Origin: an uncultured Veillonellaceae bacterium
Lineage (GTDB): Bacteria > Bacillota > Negativicutes > Veillonellales > Negativicoccaceae
Direction: 5' to 3'
NCBI GenBank assembly: GCA_900556745.1
Contig: USPU01000031.1
Location: 1-9,688 of the forward strand
DNA: 9,688 nt
Shown piece by piece: positions 1-4,853 of this stretch. Made by a program: the position numbers and the translations under genes. How positions within the stretch are numbered: position 1 is the stretch's first letter; each line of letters starts with the position of its first letter. The notes under the pieces were generated by a model. It did no database searches. It was not told where the DNA came from and saw only the letters and a list, made by a program, of their open reading frames with translations.

Positions 1-627
1 GGTCAGCATGGTCGGCAGCAGACTTTGCACCTCCTGCCGACGACTCCCCGGCAACAGCAACAGTTGCTTTTTGGCGGGATCCATTTGAAAATAAGCGCGG
101 GTTTCATCCTGCGACCATTCCGGCCGCACCAAATCCACCAGCGGATGACCCACAAATTCTACGCGAGCGCCGTCTTCCCGATACAACGGCACATCCATCG
201 GAAAAATAGAGGCCACCGCCGCCGTATCCCGCGCAATTGCTTTGCCCCGCGACCGATGCCAAGCCCAAATCGTCGGAGCGATATAGTAGACCACCGGAAT
301 ACCGAGCTCTTTTTTGACGGCTTGCGCGAGCTTCATATTAAAGCCCGGATAATCCACGCAGACGACCACATCCGGCTGCTGGCGGCGAATGGCTTCCACC
401 AGTTCCGAACGCAACCGAAAGAAAAACGGTAATTTGCGAATAATTTCCGCAATCCCGATGACTCCCAGGTCCGCGATATCATGCACGACCGTCACGCCGG
501 CGGCGCGCATTTCCGCGCCGCCCATCCCCTGCATTTCAAGCGCGGGAACGCGCTCTTTGAGCGCGCGAGCGACGGCGGCCGCATGCCAATCTCCGGAGGC
601 CTCACCGGCCGAAAAAAACACTTTCAT
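1..627 (-). CDS. lpxB: Lipid-A-disaccharide synthase LpxB (N-terminal 209 codons; runs off left edge)
   Basis: LpxB is the GT19 glycosyltransferase that joins UDP-2,3-diacylglucosamine to lipid X at the inner face of the cytoplasmic membrane, releasing UDP and giving the lipid A disaccharide. I translated bases 627 to 1 by hand and the frame is open throughout. It opens MKVFFSAGEASGD, the family's N-terminal glycine-rich motif. It then has VDYPGFNMKLA (about residues 91-101, with Asp92 where E. coli LpxB has its essential Asp98), YYIAPTIWAW (114-123), FVGHPLVD (158-165) and LLLLPGSRRQEV (about 189-200). LpxB is normally near 380 residues, so roughly the C-terminal 45% lies beyond base 1. The ATG overlaps the lpxI stop as ATGA (bases 624-627), indicating translational coupling. 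No promoter of its own is visible. Identification is very secure. Confidence 0.96.
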   Translation of the reverse strand, partial: MKVFFSAGEASGDWHAAAVARALKERVPALEMQGMGGAEMRAAGVTVVHDIADLGVIGIAEIIRKLPFFFRLRSELVEAIRRQQPDVVVCVDYPGFNMKLAQAVKKELGIPVVYYIAPTIWAWHRSRGKAIARDTAAVASIFPMDVPLYREDGARVEFVGHPLVDLVRPEWSQDETRAYFQMDPAKKQLLLLPGSRRQEVQSLLPTMLT

Positions 628-1448
628 CGTGACAACGACTCCGCGGAAACAGCGCAGATCGCCACGCCTTTTTGATCGGCGAGCGCGATGACTTCTTCCT
701 GTTCCACAAATAAAGTGCGTTGCGCCTCAATCGCAAGCACCGCGCCTTTATGTTCCAGGAGCGAATGCAATGTCGTCAAACCGATCGCGGGTACGTCAAA
801 ACGCACGTCCTGTTGCGGTTTCGCCGTTTTAACGACCACCGCGCCCTGACGCGCTAATGCGCAACCGCGCATAATGCAGGCATCCGTGCCTTCGATCGCC
901 TCAATCGCCATCGCGGCTTGACGCGCGACGACAACCGTCTGACCGATATCGAGCGCCCCGATCTGTTTGGCCAACGCGAAACCGAAGCGGATATCATCCC
1001 ACTCCGCCGCGGTCGGCTGCCGTTTCGTGAACACTTGCGGCGGCGGCATCAGCGGCGTGAGGTAGCGCGTCTGATCCAAAACGGTGACGCCGATGTCCGC
1101 CAATTCGTCAACCAATGCCAGCATAATCGTATCATCTTTACGATCCCGTACCCGCCGCAAAAATTGCAGCGCGCGCCAATCCGGGATGCCTAAATTGCCA
1201 TATAAAATTTCTTTGGTGACTTTGCCGAGCATCGTCGCCTCGGTCACGCCTTCCCGCTGCAGCGTTTTCAATATCGAACCCAGTTTCGTGATTTTAATCT
1301 GATAAAACTGATCCGATTCTTGCGCCAACTCCGGTTCCACCGCATCGACGACGGCAATCGTCACGACACGTTCCCCCAAGCGCTTCGCCTCGCGCAAAAA
1401 CGTCACCGGCAATTTGCCGATCCCCGCCAACAAACCGACTGTCGCCAT
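624..1448 (-). CDS. lpxI: UDP-2,3-diacylglucosamine pyrophosphatase LpxI
   Basis: LpxI hydrolyses UDP-2,3-diacylglucosamine to lipid X (2,3-diacylglucosamine-1-phosphate) plus UMP. It replaces the unrelated LpxH found in most gamma- and beta-proteobacteria. The 274-residue product matches the family's usual length (formerly DUF1009). The N-terminal segment starts MATVGLLAGIGKLP, typical of the family. The C-terminal half has AIEAIEGTDA (181-190) followed by KTAKPQQDVRFDVPAIGLTT (207-226), the conserved region that contains the catalytic aspartate in the Caulobacter enzyme. Asp214 or Asp218 is the candidate here. The ATG at 1446-1448 follows a purine-rich site, AGGGGGAG. The 3' end overlaps lpxB by four bases, so lpxI and lpxB should be co-transcribed. 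Tandem terminators upstream (1691-1766) suggest expression from a local promoter rather than from the lpxC promoter. Confidence 0.95.
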   Translation of the reverse strand: MATVGLLAGIGKLPVTFLREAKRLGERVVTIAVVDAVEPELAQESDQFYQIKITKLGSILKTLQREGVTEATMLGKVTKEILYGNLGIPDWRALQFLRRVRDRKDDTIMLALVDELADIGVTVLDQTRYLTPLMPPPQVFTKRQPTAAEWDDIRFGFALAKQIGALDIGQTVVVARQAAMAIEAIEGTDACIMRGCALARQGAVVVKTAKPQQDVRFDVPAIGLTTLHSLLEHKGAVLAIEAQRTLFVEQEEVIALADQKGVAICAVSAESLSR

Positions 1449-1472
1449 AAACTCCCCCTTTTAACTTAGTTT

Positions 1473-1504
1473 ATTTTATCACATTTAGCCCTGCAATATG
1501 TGAT
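1473..1504 (-). promoter_or_regulatory. Candidate lpxI-lpxB promoter (extended -10) with overlapping inverted repeat
   Basis: On the minus strand TGATAAAAT reads as an extended -10 (TGn plus TAAAAT, hexamer at 1473-1478), with an expected start about 18 bases before the lpxI ATG. No good -35 hexamer lies at 16-18 bases, as is common for extended -10 promoters. A perfect 7+7 inverted repeat, ATCACAT at 1498-1504 and ATGTGAT at 1478-1484 (minus-strand reading, 13-base spacer), covers the interval just upstream of the -10. That is a usual position for an operator. Its half-sites resemble a CRP half-site but point the opposite way and are spaced differently, so no regulator is named. This is prediction only. 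Confidence 0.4.
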
Positions 1505-1690
1505 TGTTGCGACAATACGGGCCATCCGTCGCGAATCCTCAGAAAACTTTCATCCGCGCAGGCAGTTTCCCGTGACGTACGCTCCATATGCGTCTTGCCC
1601 GTTCCATGCTCCGCTCAATTTTGCGCAATCAGTTTTTACTCTCCCGCCGTTTCCGGTCTTGTTCTTTTACGCCTGCAATGCCAAAAAGGC
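1505..1690. other. Spacer with no supported gene
   Basis: Between the tandem terminators and the lpxI promoter region there are about 190 bases without a credible gene. Composition returns to that of the lpx genes. The longest minus-strand reading is a basic 22-codon stretch from an ATG near 1605, with no family resemblance. The plus-strand reading frames here lack a convincing ribosome site. I treat it as a leader or a residue of the original lpxA-lpxI junction. Confidence 0.4.
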
Positions 1691-1718
1691 AATATAAAAA
1701 GCACCCTTGCGAGTGCTT
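1691..1718 (-). terminator. Rho-independent terminator, second of a tandem pair
   Basis: On the minus strand AAGCACTC-GCAA-GGGTGCTT forms an 8-bp stem (one G-T pair) closed by a GCAA tetraloop, arms at 1711-1718 and 1699-1706. It is followed by TTTTTATATT. It lies about 20 bases beyond the first terminator at 1737-1766, so little transcription from the right should reach lpxI. Confidence 0.8.
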
Positions 1719-1736
1719 ATTACCTAAAATCTCACT

Positions 1737-1766
1737 AAAAAACCACGGCTTTTATACCGTGGTTTT
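1737..1766 (-). terminator. Rho-independent terminator directly after the immunity-like gene
   Basis: Minus-strand AAAACCACGG pairs with CCGTGGTTTT (arms 1757-1766 and 1739-1748) around an 8-base loop, ending in six T residues. The stem begins inside the TAA stop codon of the upstream gene (1765-1767), so this terminator travels with that gene. Confidence 0.88.
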
Positions 1767-1971
1767 ATTCTTCTATAATCTCAACGCTTGCTATCTCATT
1801 ATCACTAAAGAAAATTATGTTTTTACCGTCGTCTAAATCCAATGAATCTCTTCCGGTTTCGTCGTTATCTGCCGCCCCAGTAATTCCATCTACAATTCCG
1901 ATAAATTCTTTGCTATCTATATCAATAATTCTTACTTTCTTTCCAAACCACTTATTTTTTATCTCTACCAT
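1765..1971 (-). CDS. Small beta-barrel (LSm/SH3-like) protein, probable immunity protein of the adjacent Ntox50 toxin
   Basis: This is a 68-residue acidic protein beginning MVEIKNKWFGKKVRIIDIDS and ending IIFFSDNEIASVEIIEE. The pattern G-K-x-V-R-I-I-D, then F-x-G-I-V-D-G, an acidic D/E-rich loop, and I-x-F-x-x-x-E-I-x-S-V-E-I fits an LSm-like small beta barrel. I associate this pattern with short genes that follow phage MuF-type minor head proteins. I chose the ATG at 1969-1971, not the in-frame ATG at 1993-1995, because GGGAGAGGG sits just before it and the start then overlaps the toxin's stop by 20 bases. That is a typical toxin/immunity junction. Base composition is clearly more AT-rich than the lpx genes. 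Function as an immunity protein is inferred from position. The alternative is a phage structural accessory protein of unknown role. Confidence 0.68.
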   Translation of the reverse strand: MVEIKNKWFGKKVRIIDIDSKEFIGIVDGITGAADNDETGRDSLDLDDGKNIIFFSDNEIASVEIIEE

Positions 1972-2451
1972 TTTCCCTCTCCCTCTTGGGTACAATATGC
2001 GTTCTACTTTTTGAATGATGAATCTTAAACTTTCTTGTCTTTAATCCACTGGAAACATCTATTCCTATGTATTTATTGGCAACGCATTCTTCTTTATTTG
2101 TGTTATTTCCATTACGTGTTTTTACTATTGTCCCCGCCCCTGCATAATTATCGTACAACTCTTGCGGGTCTACGGTATCAAACAAATAACTCTTTCCTTT
2201 CCCTGCTGTCGATTCCATATGCGGTTTTTGCTTTTCTTCGTTAATTTTGCCCCATATGCGCCGCTCGATATTTTATCGACAACATACTTATTCGGTCTGC
2301 CTTTTATCTCCCTAATTACATTATACTCTTTATCTTTACCTGAATTACCCACATGTTTCTCTTTCCATTCGTCATATGTCATGCCCGGCGCGGTTACGCT
2401 CTTGCCCGTGTCTGGCTCACTCTCTATTATTCGCCGCCGTTTAACCGACAA
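1952..2451 (-). pseudogene. Orphan MuF-type linker plus Bacterial toxin 50 (Ntox50)-like domain, interrupted by a frameshift
   Basis: The downstream frame (2272 to the stop at 1952-1954, 106 codons) has the layout I recognise as Bacterial toxin 50, a predicted RNase of polymorphic toxins. It shows GKINEEKQKPH (residues 8-18), KGKSYLFDTVDPQELYDNYA (25-44), ANKYIGID (65-72) and KFKIHHSKSRTHIVP (81-95, closing S-K-x-x-x-H-I-V-P with His92). The upstream frame (from about 2451) carries a pre-toxin linker, DTGKSVTAPGMTYDEWKEKH, like the C-terminus of SPP1 gp7/MuF phage head proteins. The frames join at a run of four A residues (2271-2274). One extra A would give ...VVDKNIERRIWGKINEEKQ... without interruption. 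No ATG precedes the toxin frame closely, and the MuF head domain is absent. It is either a broken cassette or a sequencing indel in a homopolymer. The toxin domain itself looks whole. Confidence 0.7.
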
Positions 2452-2468
2452 ATAAAAACGCCCGCGGT
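2422..2468. repeat. 47-base direct repeat, copy B (partner at 3348-3394)
   Basis: By eye 44 of 47 positions match 3348-3394, including an unbroken TTCGCCGCCGTTTA and CCGACAAATAAAAACGCCCG. In this copy only one arm of the lpxA terminator hairpin (CCGCGGGCG, minus strand) is present and its partner arm is missing, so it should not terminate. It lies just upstream of the MuF-type linker of the toxin pseudogene. Confidence 0.85.
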
Positions 2469-2489
2469 ATCTTCGTCGGTGGTCGGCTA
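2465..2489. repeat. 25-base direct repeat abutting a stop codon (partner at 2680-2704)
   Basis: This segment matches 2680-2704 at 21 of 25 positions by eye, with an exact core CGTCGGTGGTC. It ends exactly at the TAG stop (2487-2489) of the 54-residue gene, just as its partner ends exactly at the TAA stop of the 79-residue gene. It runs directly into the 47-base repeat at 2422-2468. Confidence 0.7.
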
Positions 2490-2651
2490 ATTTTTAACGA
2501 ACCCGTCCTTATCCATTTCAAAAAACGCATAAAATTCTCGATAGCTTTCTTGCGCTTTCGGTGGCGCTTTTTCAGTCAGCACATACTTATTTTCTTTCGC
2601 ATCGTGACGGTACCACTCTTTGTTCTTCATAAAATAGGGTTTAATCTGCAT
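2487..2651 (-). CDS. Small hypothetical protein (54 residues), phage/toxin-cassette associated
   Basis: The ATG at 2649-2651 opens a 54-codon frame ending in TAG, starting MQIKPYFMKNKEWYRHDAKE and ending FEMDKDGFVKN. AAAGGG lies about ten bases upstream, a weak but usable ribosome site. The protein is rich in Lys, Glu and aromatic residues and has no signal peptide or membrane segment. Its K-P-Y-F-x-x-N-K-E-W-Y opening, followed by L-T-E-K-A-P-x-K-A-x-x-S-Y, resembles short uncharacterised proteins I associate with phage structural regions. That is recollection, not a search. It sits between two copies of the stop-adjacent repeat, so it may be a mobile cassette gene. Function is unknown. An orphan immunity protein or a phage accessory gene are both possible. 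Confidence 0.55.
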   Translation of the reverse strand: MQIKPYFMKNKEWYRHDAKENKYVLTEKAPPKAQESYREFYAFFEMDKDGFVKN

Positions 2652-2679
2652 GTTTAATCAACCCTTTCCGTATTAAACA

Positions 2680-2704
2680 CGGCATCTGCGTCGGTGGTCA
2701 GTTA
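2680..2704. repeat. 25-base direct repeat abutting a stop codon (partner at 2465-2489)
   Basis: On the minus strand it reads TAACTGACCACCGACGCAGA and onward, beginning at the stop codon of the 79-residue gene. If read past both stops in frame, the two copies encode similar tails, LTTDADAVFNTERVD and PTTDEDTAGVFICRLNGGE. This suggests they derive from the 3' end of a common coding sequence. Confidence 0.7.
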
Positions 2705-2941
2705 GTATATGATTTCCGGCATATCCGGATTCGGTGGCGTGTTGTCAAGCGGAACGCCCGTCCTAATAGCATCTCGCAGTTTCTTCGCTCCGGCTACCAA
2801 GTCATCAGAATCAACATGAAGAGGATCCCATAAATAGACATAATCCAATGATTCCGCACCAAATGTTATGAAATATTCCTTCTCCGCTTGCTTATACAGT
2901 CTTAAGTTGTCGCGCCAAGCCTGACTATTTATTCCTTCCAT
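2702..2941 (-). CDS. Small acidic hypothetical protein (79 residues), candidate orphan immunity protein
   Basis: The protein opens MEGINSQAWRDNLRLYKQAE and ends DNTPPNPDMPEIIY. It looks soluble and mostly helical, with no signal peptide or membrane segment. A strong ribosome site (AAAGGGGTGAG) precedes the ATG. It follows the 62-residue gene by 34 bases on the same strand, and both proteins end in a short P-x-I-[VI]-Y or N-I-V-Y motif, which hints at a related origin or shared cassette history. I do not recognise the family. Its setting, small genes after a truncated MuF-type linker and before a toxin cassette, suggests an immunity or phage accessory role. Composition is AT-richer than the lipid A genes. 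Confidence 0.58.
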   Translation of the reverse strand: MEGINSQAWRDNLRLYKQAEKEYFITFGAESLDYVYLWDPLHVDSDDLVAGAKKLRDAIRTGVPLDNTPPNPDMPEIIY

Positions 2942-2975
2942 GCTCTCACCCCTTTATAAAAGCCTCTTGAAACCT

Positions 2976-3164
2976 TTAATAAACAATGTTTGGGTCTAAC
3001 GATAAATAACCCATCTCGTACACGTCTTTACCCTCTACAACACATTTGTTTATCATTTCTATCACTTCATCATCTGGTATGTCCATTAGTAATGGAATAG
3101 TTGGGAATGTGTACTCAAAAGTTTCATCATATAATTTTATCGCATCTTCAACTTCTTTCTTCAT
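2976..3164 (-). CDS. Small acidic hypothetical protein (62 residues), candidate orphan immunity protein
   Basis: The protein opens MKKEVEDAIKLYDETFEYTF, has PTIPLLMDIPDDEVIEMINK in the middle and ends YEMGYLSLDPNIVY. It is acidic and soluble, probably two helices with a proline-rich link. The D-A-I-K-L-Y plus M-I-N-K-C plus G-Y-L-S-L-D layout resembles short conserved Firmicutes proteins seen near phage or polymorphic toxin genes, but I cannot name a family. The ATG at 3162-3164 follows AAGGGGAGTGAGG, a strong ribosome site. It starts inside the 3' end of the decayed MuF-type linker (3148-3318), the position an immunity gene occupies after its toxin. No toxin domain is left in between. Confidence 0.58.
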   Translation of the reverse strand: MKKEVEDAIKLYDETFEYTFPTIPLLMDIPDDEVIEMINKCVVEGKDVYEMGYLSLDPNIVY

Positions 3165-3318
3165 TTACCTCACTCCCCTTACTACTTCCATTTTTACCCG
3201 TCTTGACCTGTCCTACCGCGCAACTTTTCTTCTATTCCTCATGCTTCATATTCGGCACGGTTACGCTTTTTCCTTTTTGAGTACATGCCACACGCGCCCC
3301 GTCATGAGTAAATCCGCA
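3148..3318 (-). pseudogene. Decayed MuF-type C-terminal linker, toxin domain lost
   Basis: The minus-strand frame from 3318 reads CGFTHDGARVACTQKGKSVT, then VPNMKHEE, a TAG stop (3232-3234), then KKSCAVGQVKTGKNGSSKGS to a TGA at 3148-3150. The part around the stop aligns with the toxin-linked copy: GKSVTVPNMKHEE-stop-KK against GKSVTAPGMTYDEWKEK. The stop therefore replaces the conserved Trp, and TGG to TAG is one transition. At DNA level the two linkers match well around AAGCGTAACCG (3257-3267 here; 2390-2400 in the other copy). No start codon or head domain precedes it. Confidence 0.6.
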
Positions 3319-3347
3319 TTATTGTGTGGCAGTGGCGCAGGATCATC

Positions 3348-3394
3348 CTCTATCCTTCGCCGCCGTTTAGCCGACAAATAAAAACGCCCGCGGT
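3348..3394. repeat. 47-base direct repeat, copy A (partner at 2422-2468)
   Basis: This copy includes the 3' arm and T-rich tail of the lpxA terminator, then TTTGTCGGCTAAACGGCGGC on the minus strand. With the linker homology at 3230-3270 it defines a roughly 0.9-kb tandem duplication or insertion unit. The two repeat copies are 926 bases apart. Confidence 0.85.
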
Positions 3395-3404
3395 CGCGGG
3401 CGTT
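3378..3404 (-). terminator. Rho-independent terminator of lpxA
   Basis: Minus-strand AACGCCCGCG and CGCGGGCGTT (arms 3395-3404 and 3383-3392) form a GC-rich stem with a minimal loop, followed by TTTTTATTTG. It lies seven bases beyond the lpxA stop codon and should end the lpxC-fabZ-lpxA transcript. Confidence 0.88.
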
Positions 3405-3411
3405 ACTTTTT

Positions 3412-4224
3412 CTATTCGCGGCGCACGCGGCAAATACCGCGCTCGCAATTACGCAGGAAGCGTAACATGTGTTCCACTTCTTCCGATGCGTTCAGTTCGT
3501 GTTCCATTTCAGAAATCGCTTCCGAAAGGCGCAGATTGGAACGATATAAAAGTCGGTACGCGCGTTTCAAGTCGCGTTTGACGTCGGCGGAAATACCGCT
3601 GCGCGCCATGCCGACACTGTTCAGTCCGACAACGCGCGCCGGATTACCGTCCGCGATCACGAACGGCGGCACATCCTGAACTACTTTGGTCATCGCGCCG
3701 ATCATGCAGTTACGACCGATTTTCACAAACTGATGAACACCGGCCATACCGCCGATGACAGCGCGGTCTTCAACGACTACATGGCCCGCCAGACCCGCGA
3801 AACTGCTGATCACTACATGGTTACCCACATTGCAGTTATGCGCGACATGCGTATACGCCTGCAACAGGCAATGCGAACCGACGTGCGTTTCCTGTCCTTC
3901 ACCGGTCGCGCGGCTGATGGTCACGAATTCGCGAATGTCCGTATAATCTCCGACGGATGTCGTGCTGCGTTCCCCTTCGAATTTCAGATCCTGCGGATCG
4001 CTGCCGATCGAGGCGCCGGGGTAAATGTGGCAATATTTGCCGATCGTGGTATACGGATGAATGACGACATGCGCATCAATACGCGTGCCTTCTCCGATCA
4101 CCGTATCCGCGCCGATCACGGCGTACGGCCCGATTTCTACGTTACTGTGCAGAACCGCGCTCGGATCGACTACCGCCGTTTCGTGAATATTCGGTTCATG
4201 CTTTTCTACAAGTTGTAATCCCAT
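3412..4224 (-). CDS. lpxA: UDP-N-acetylglucosamine O-acyltransferase LpxA
   Basis: LpxA transfers a 3-hydroxyacyl chain from ACP to the 3-OH of UDP-GlcNAc, the first lipid A step, as a cytoplasmic homotrimer. The 270-residue product shows the left-handed beta-helix hexapeptide repeats over about residues 12-190 (for example AVIGADTVIGEG, HVVIHPYTTIG), then a C-terminal helical domain to 270. Against E. coli LpxA the numbering is offset by four. The active-site histidine His125 aligns with His129 (THVAHNC), and His122, His144 and His160 align with His126, His148 and His164. The hydrocarbon-ruler position (E. coli Gly173) is Ala177, in CMIGAMTKVVQDVPP. The N-terminus is about ten residues longer than in E. 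coli. The ATG follows GGGAGAG at good spacing. It is separated from fabZ by an unusual 170-base gap. Confidence 0.96.
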   Translation of the reverse strand: MGLQLVEKHEPNIHETAVVDPSAVLHSNVEIGPYAVIGADTVIGEGTRIDAHVVIHPYTTIGKYCHIYPGASIGSDPQDLKFEGERSTTSVGDYTDIREFVTISRATGEGQETHVGSHCLLQAYTHVAHNCNVGNHVVISSFAGLAGHVVVEDRAVIGGMAGVHQFVKIGRNCMIGAMTKVVQDVPPFVIADGNPARVVGLNSVGMARSGISADVKRDLKRAYRLLYRSNLRLSEAISEMEHELNASEEVEHMLRFLRNCERGICRVRRE

Positions 4225-4394
4225 ACTATCTCTCCCGCTATTTGCTATGTAAACTGTATGAATCAGCTCAGTTTTATCGTTTATTTTATAATCCGCATTC
4301 CGGTCAAATATATAACTTCCATTTTAAGCTTTCTCGTGCCATTAGCGATGTCTAGAATGGGAATTCAATAAATTGCTCACGTTTTTGACTCAAT
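4225..4394. other. AT-rich gap inside the lpxC-fabZ-lpxA operon
   Basis: This is 170 bases with no supported gene. It is distinctly more AT-rich than the flanking genes. On the minus strand it contains TTGACC followed by AT-rich sequence (GATTATAAAATAAAC), but the spacing to any TATAAT-like hexamer is poor, so a promoter is only possible. I see no hairpin terminator, and the only short reading frames are 12-15 codons. The lpxA ribosome site is at its left end. Confidence 0.5.
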
Positions 4395-4853
4395 TCATGC
4401 TTTTTGATCGGCTTGATCGTCTTTCTTGGGCGAAAGATAAAACATGAATTCGCCTTGCACCGCCAGCTCGTCGCCCACATAGCCGCGGCAGGCGATTTTT
4501 CCTACATTTCCTTTGGTTTTCAATATTTCGATTTCGCTGCGGAAGGTATCACCCGGCCGCACGGACATGCGAAAGCGAACTTTATCCATCCCGGTGAACA
4601 TCGGCGTCATGCCGCGATGCTCTTCCGGATACAGCAGGGCCACACCGCCGACTTGCGCCATGGCTTCGCACAAAAGCACGCCCGGCATGATCGGATTTCC
4701 GGGAAAATGACCTTGAAAATACGGATCGTTCAATGTCACGTTTTTGATGCCGACGGCGCGTTTCATCGGTTCCAATTCTAAAATGCGATCCACCAGCAGC
4801 ATGGGGTAACGATGCGGCAAAATTTCCATAATTTCAGTAACTTCAAGTTTCAT
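4395..4853 (-). CDS. fabZ: 3-hydroxyacyl-ACP dehydratase FabZ
   Basis: FabZ dehydrates (3R)-hydroxyacyl-ACP to trans-2-enoyl-ACP in fatty acid elongation. It draws on the same 3-hydroxyacyl-ACP pool used by LpxA, which is why it often sits in lipid A operons. The 152-residue protein is a full-length single hotdog domain: [14 protein letters not shown] (12-25), [14 protein letters not shown] (48-61) and CEAMAQVGG (62-70). His49 and Glu63 match the catalytic pair of the family at the same numbers as in Pseudomonas FabZ. A near-perfect AGGAGG lies seven bases before the ATG, and the start overlaps the lpxC stop as ATGA (4850-4853). The C-terminal tail [10 protein letters not shown] is short and polar. 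Confidence 0.96.
   Translation of the reverse strand: MKLEVTEIMEILPHRYPMLLVDRILELEPMKRAVGIKNVTLNDPYFQGHFPGNPIMPGVLLCEAMAQVGGVALLYPEEHRGMTPMFTGMDKVRFRMSVRPGDTFRSEIEILKTKGNVGKIACRGYVGDELAVQGEFMFYLSPKKDDQADQKA

Noticed and set aside
1478..1504. Inverted repeat upstream of lpxI as a CRP site.
   Set aside because: The half-sites point outward (TCACA...TGTGA) with a 13-base spacer, unlike TGTGA-N6-TCACA, and it is not a convincing match to any regulator I know.
1500..1836. Plus-strand frames of 65 and 82 codons.
   Set aside because: They run across two minus-strand terminators and the immunity-like gene and show no ribosome site or recognisable protein pattern.
2465..2704. Stop-adjacent repeats as integron attC sites.
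   Set aside because: They follow small genes like cassette attC sites, but I see no paired RYYYAAC/GTTRRRY cores, no extended imperfect palindrome and no integrase gene in the window.
1691..3411. Block read as an insertion sequence or transposon.
   Set aside because: No transposase, terminal inverted repeats or target duplication typical of an IS; the only repeats are direct and internal.
3733..4218. 161-codon plus-strand reading frame.
   Set aside because: It lies wholly opposite lpxA, whose beta-helix repeats and active-site residues are unmistakable, and has no ribosome site or family resemblance.
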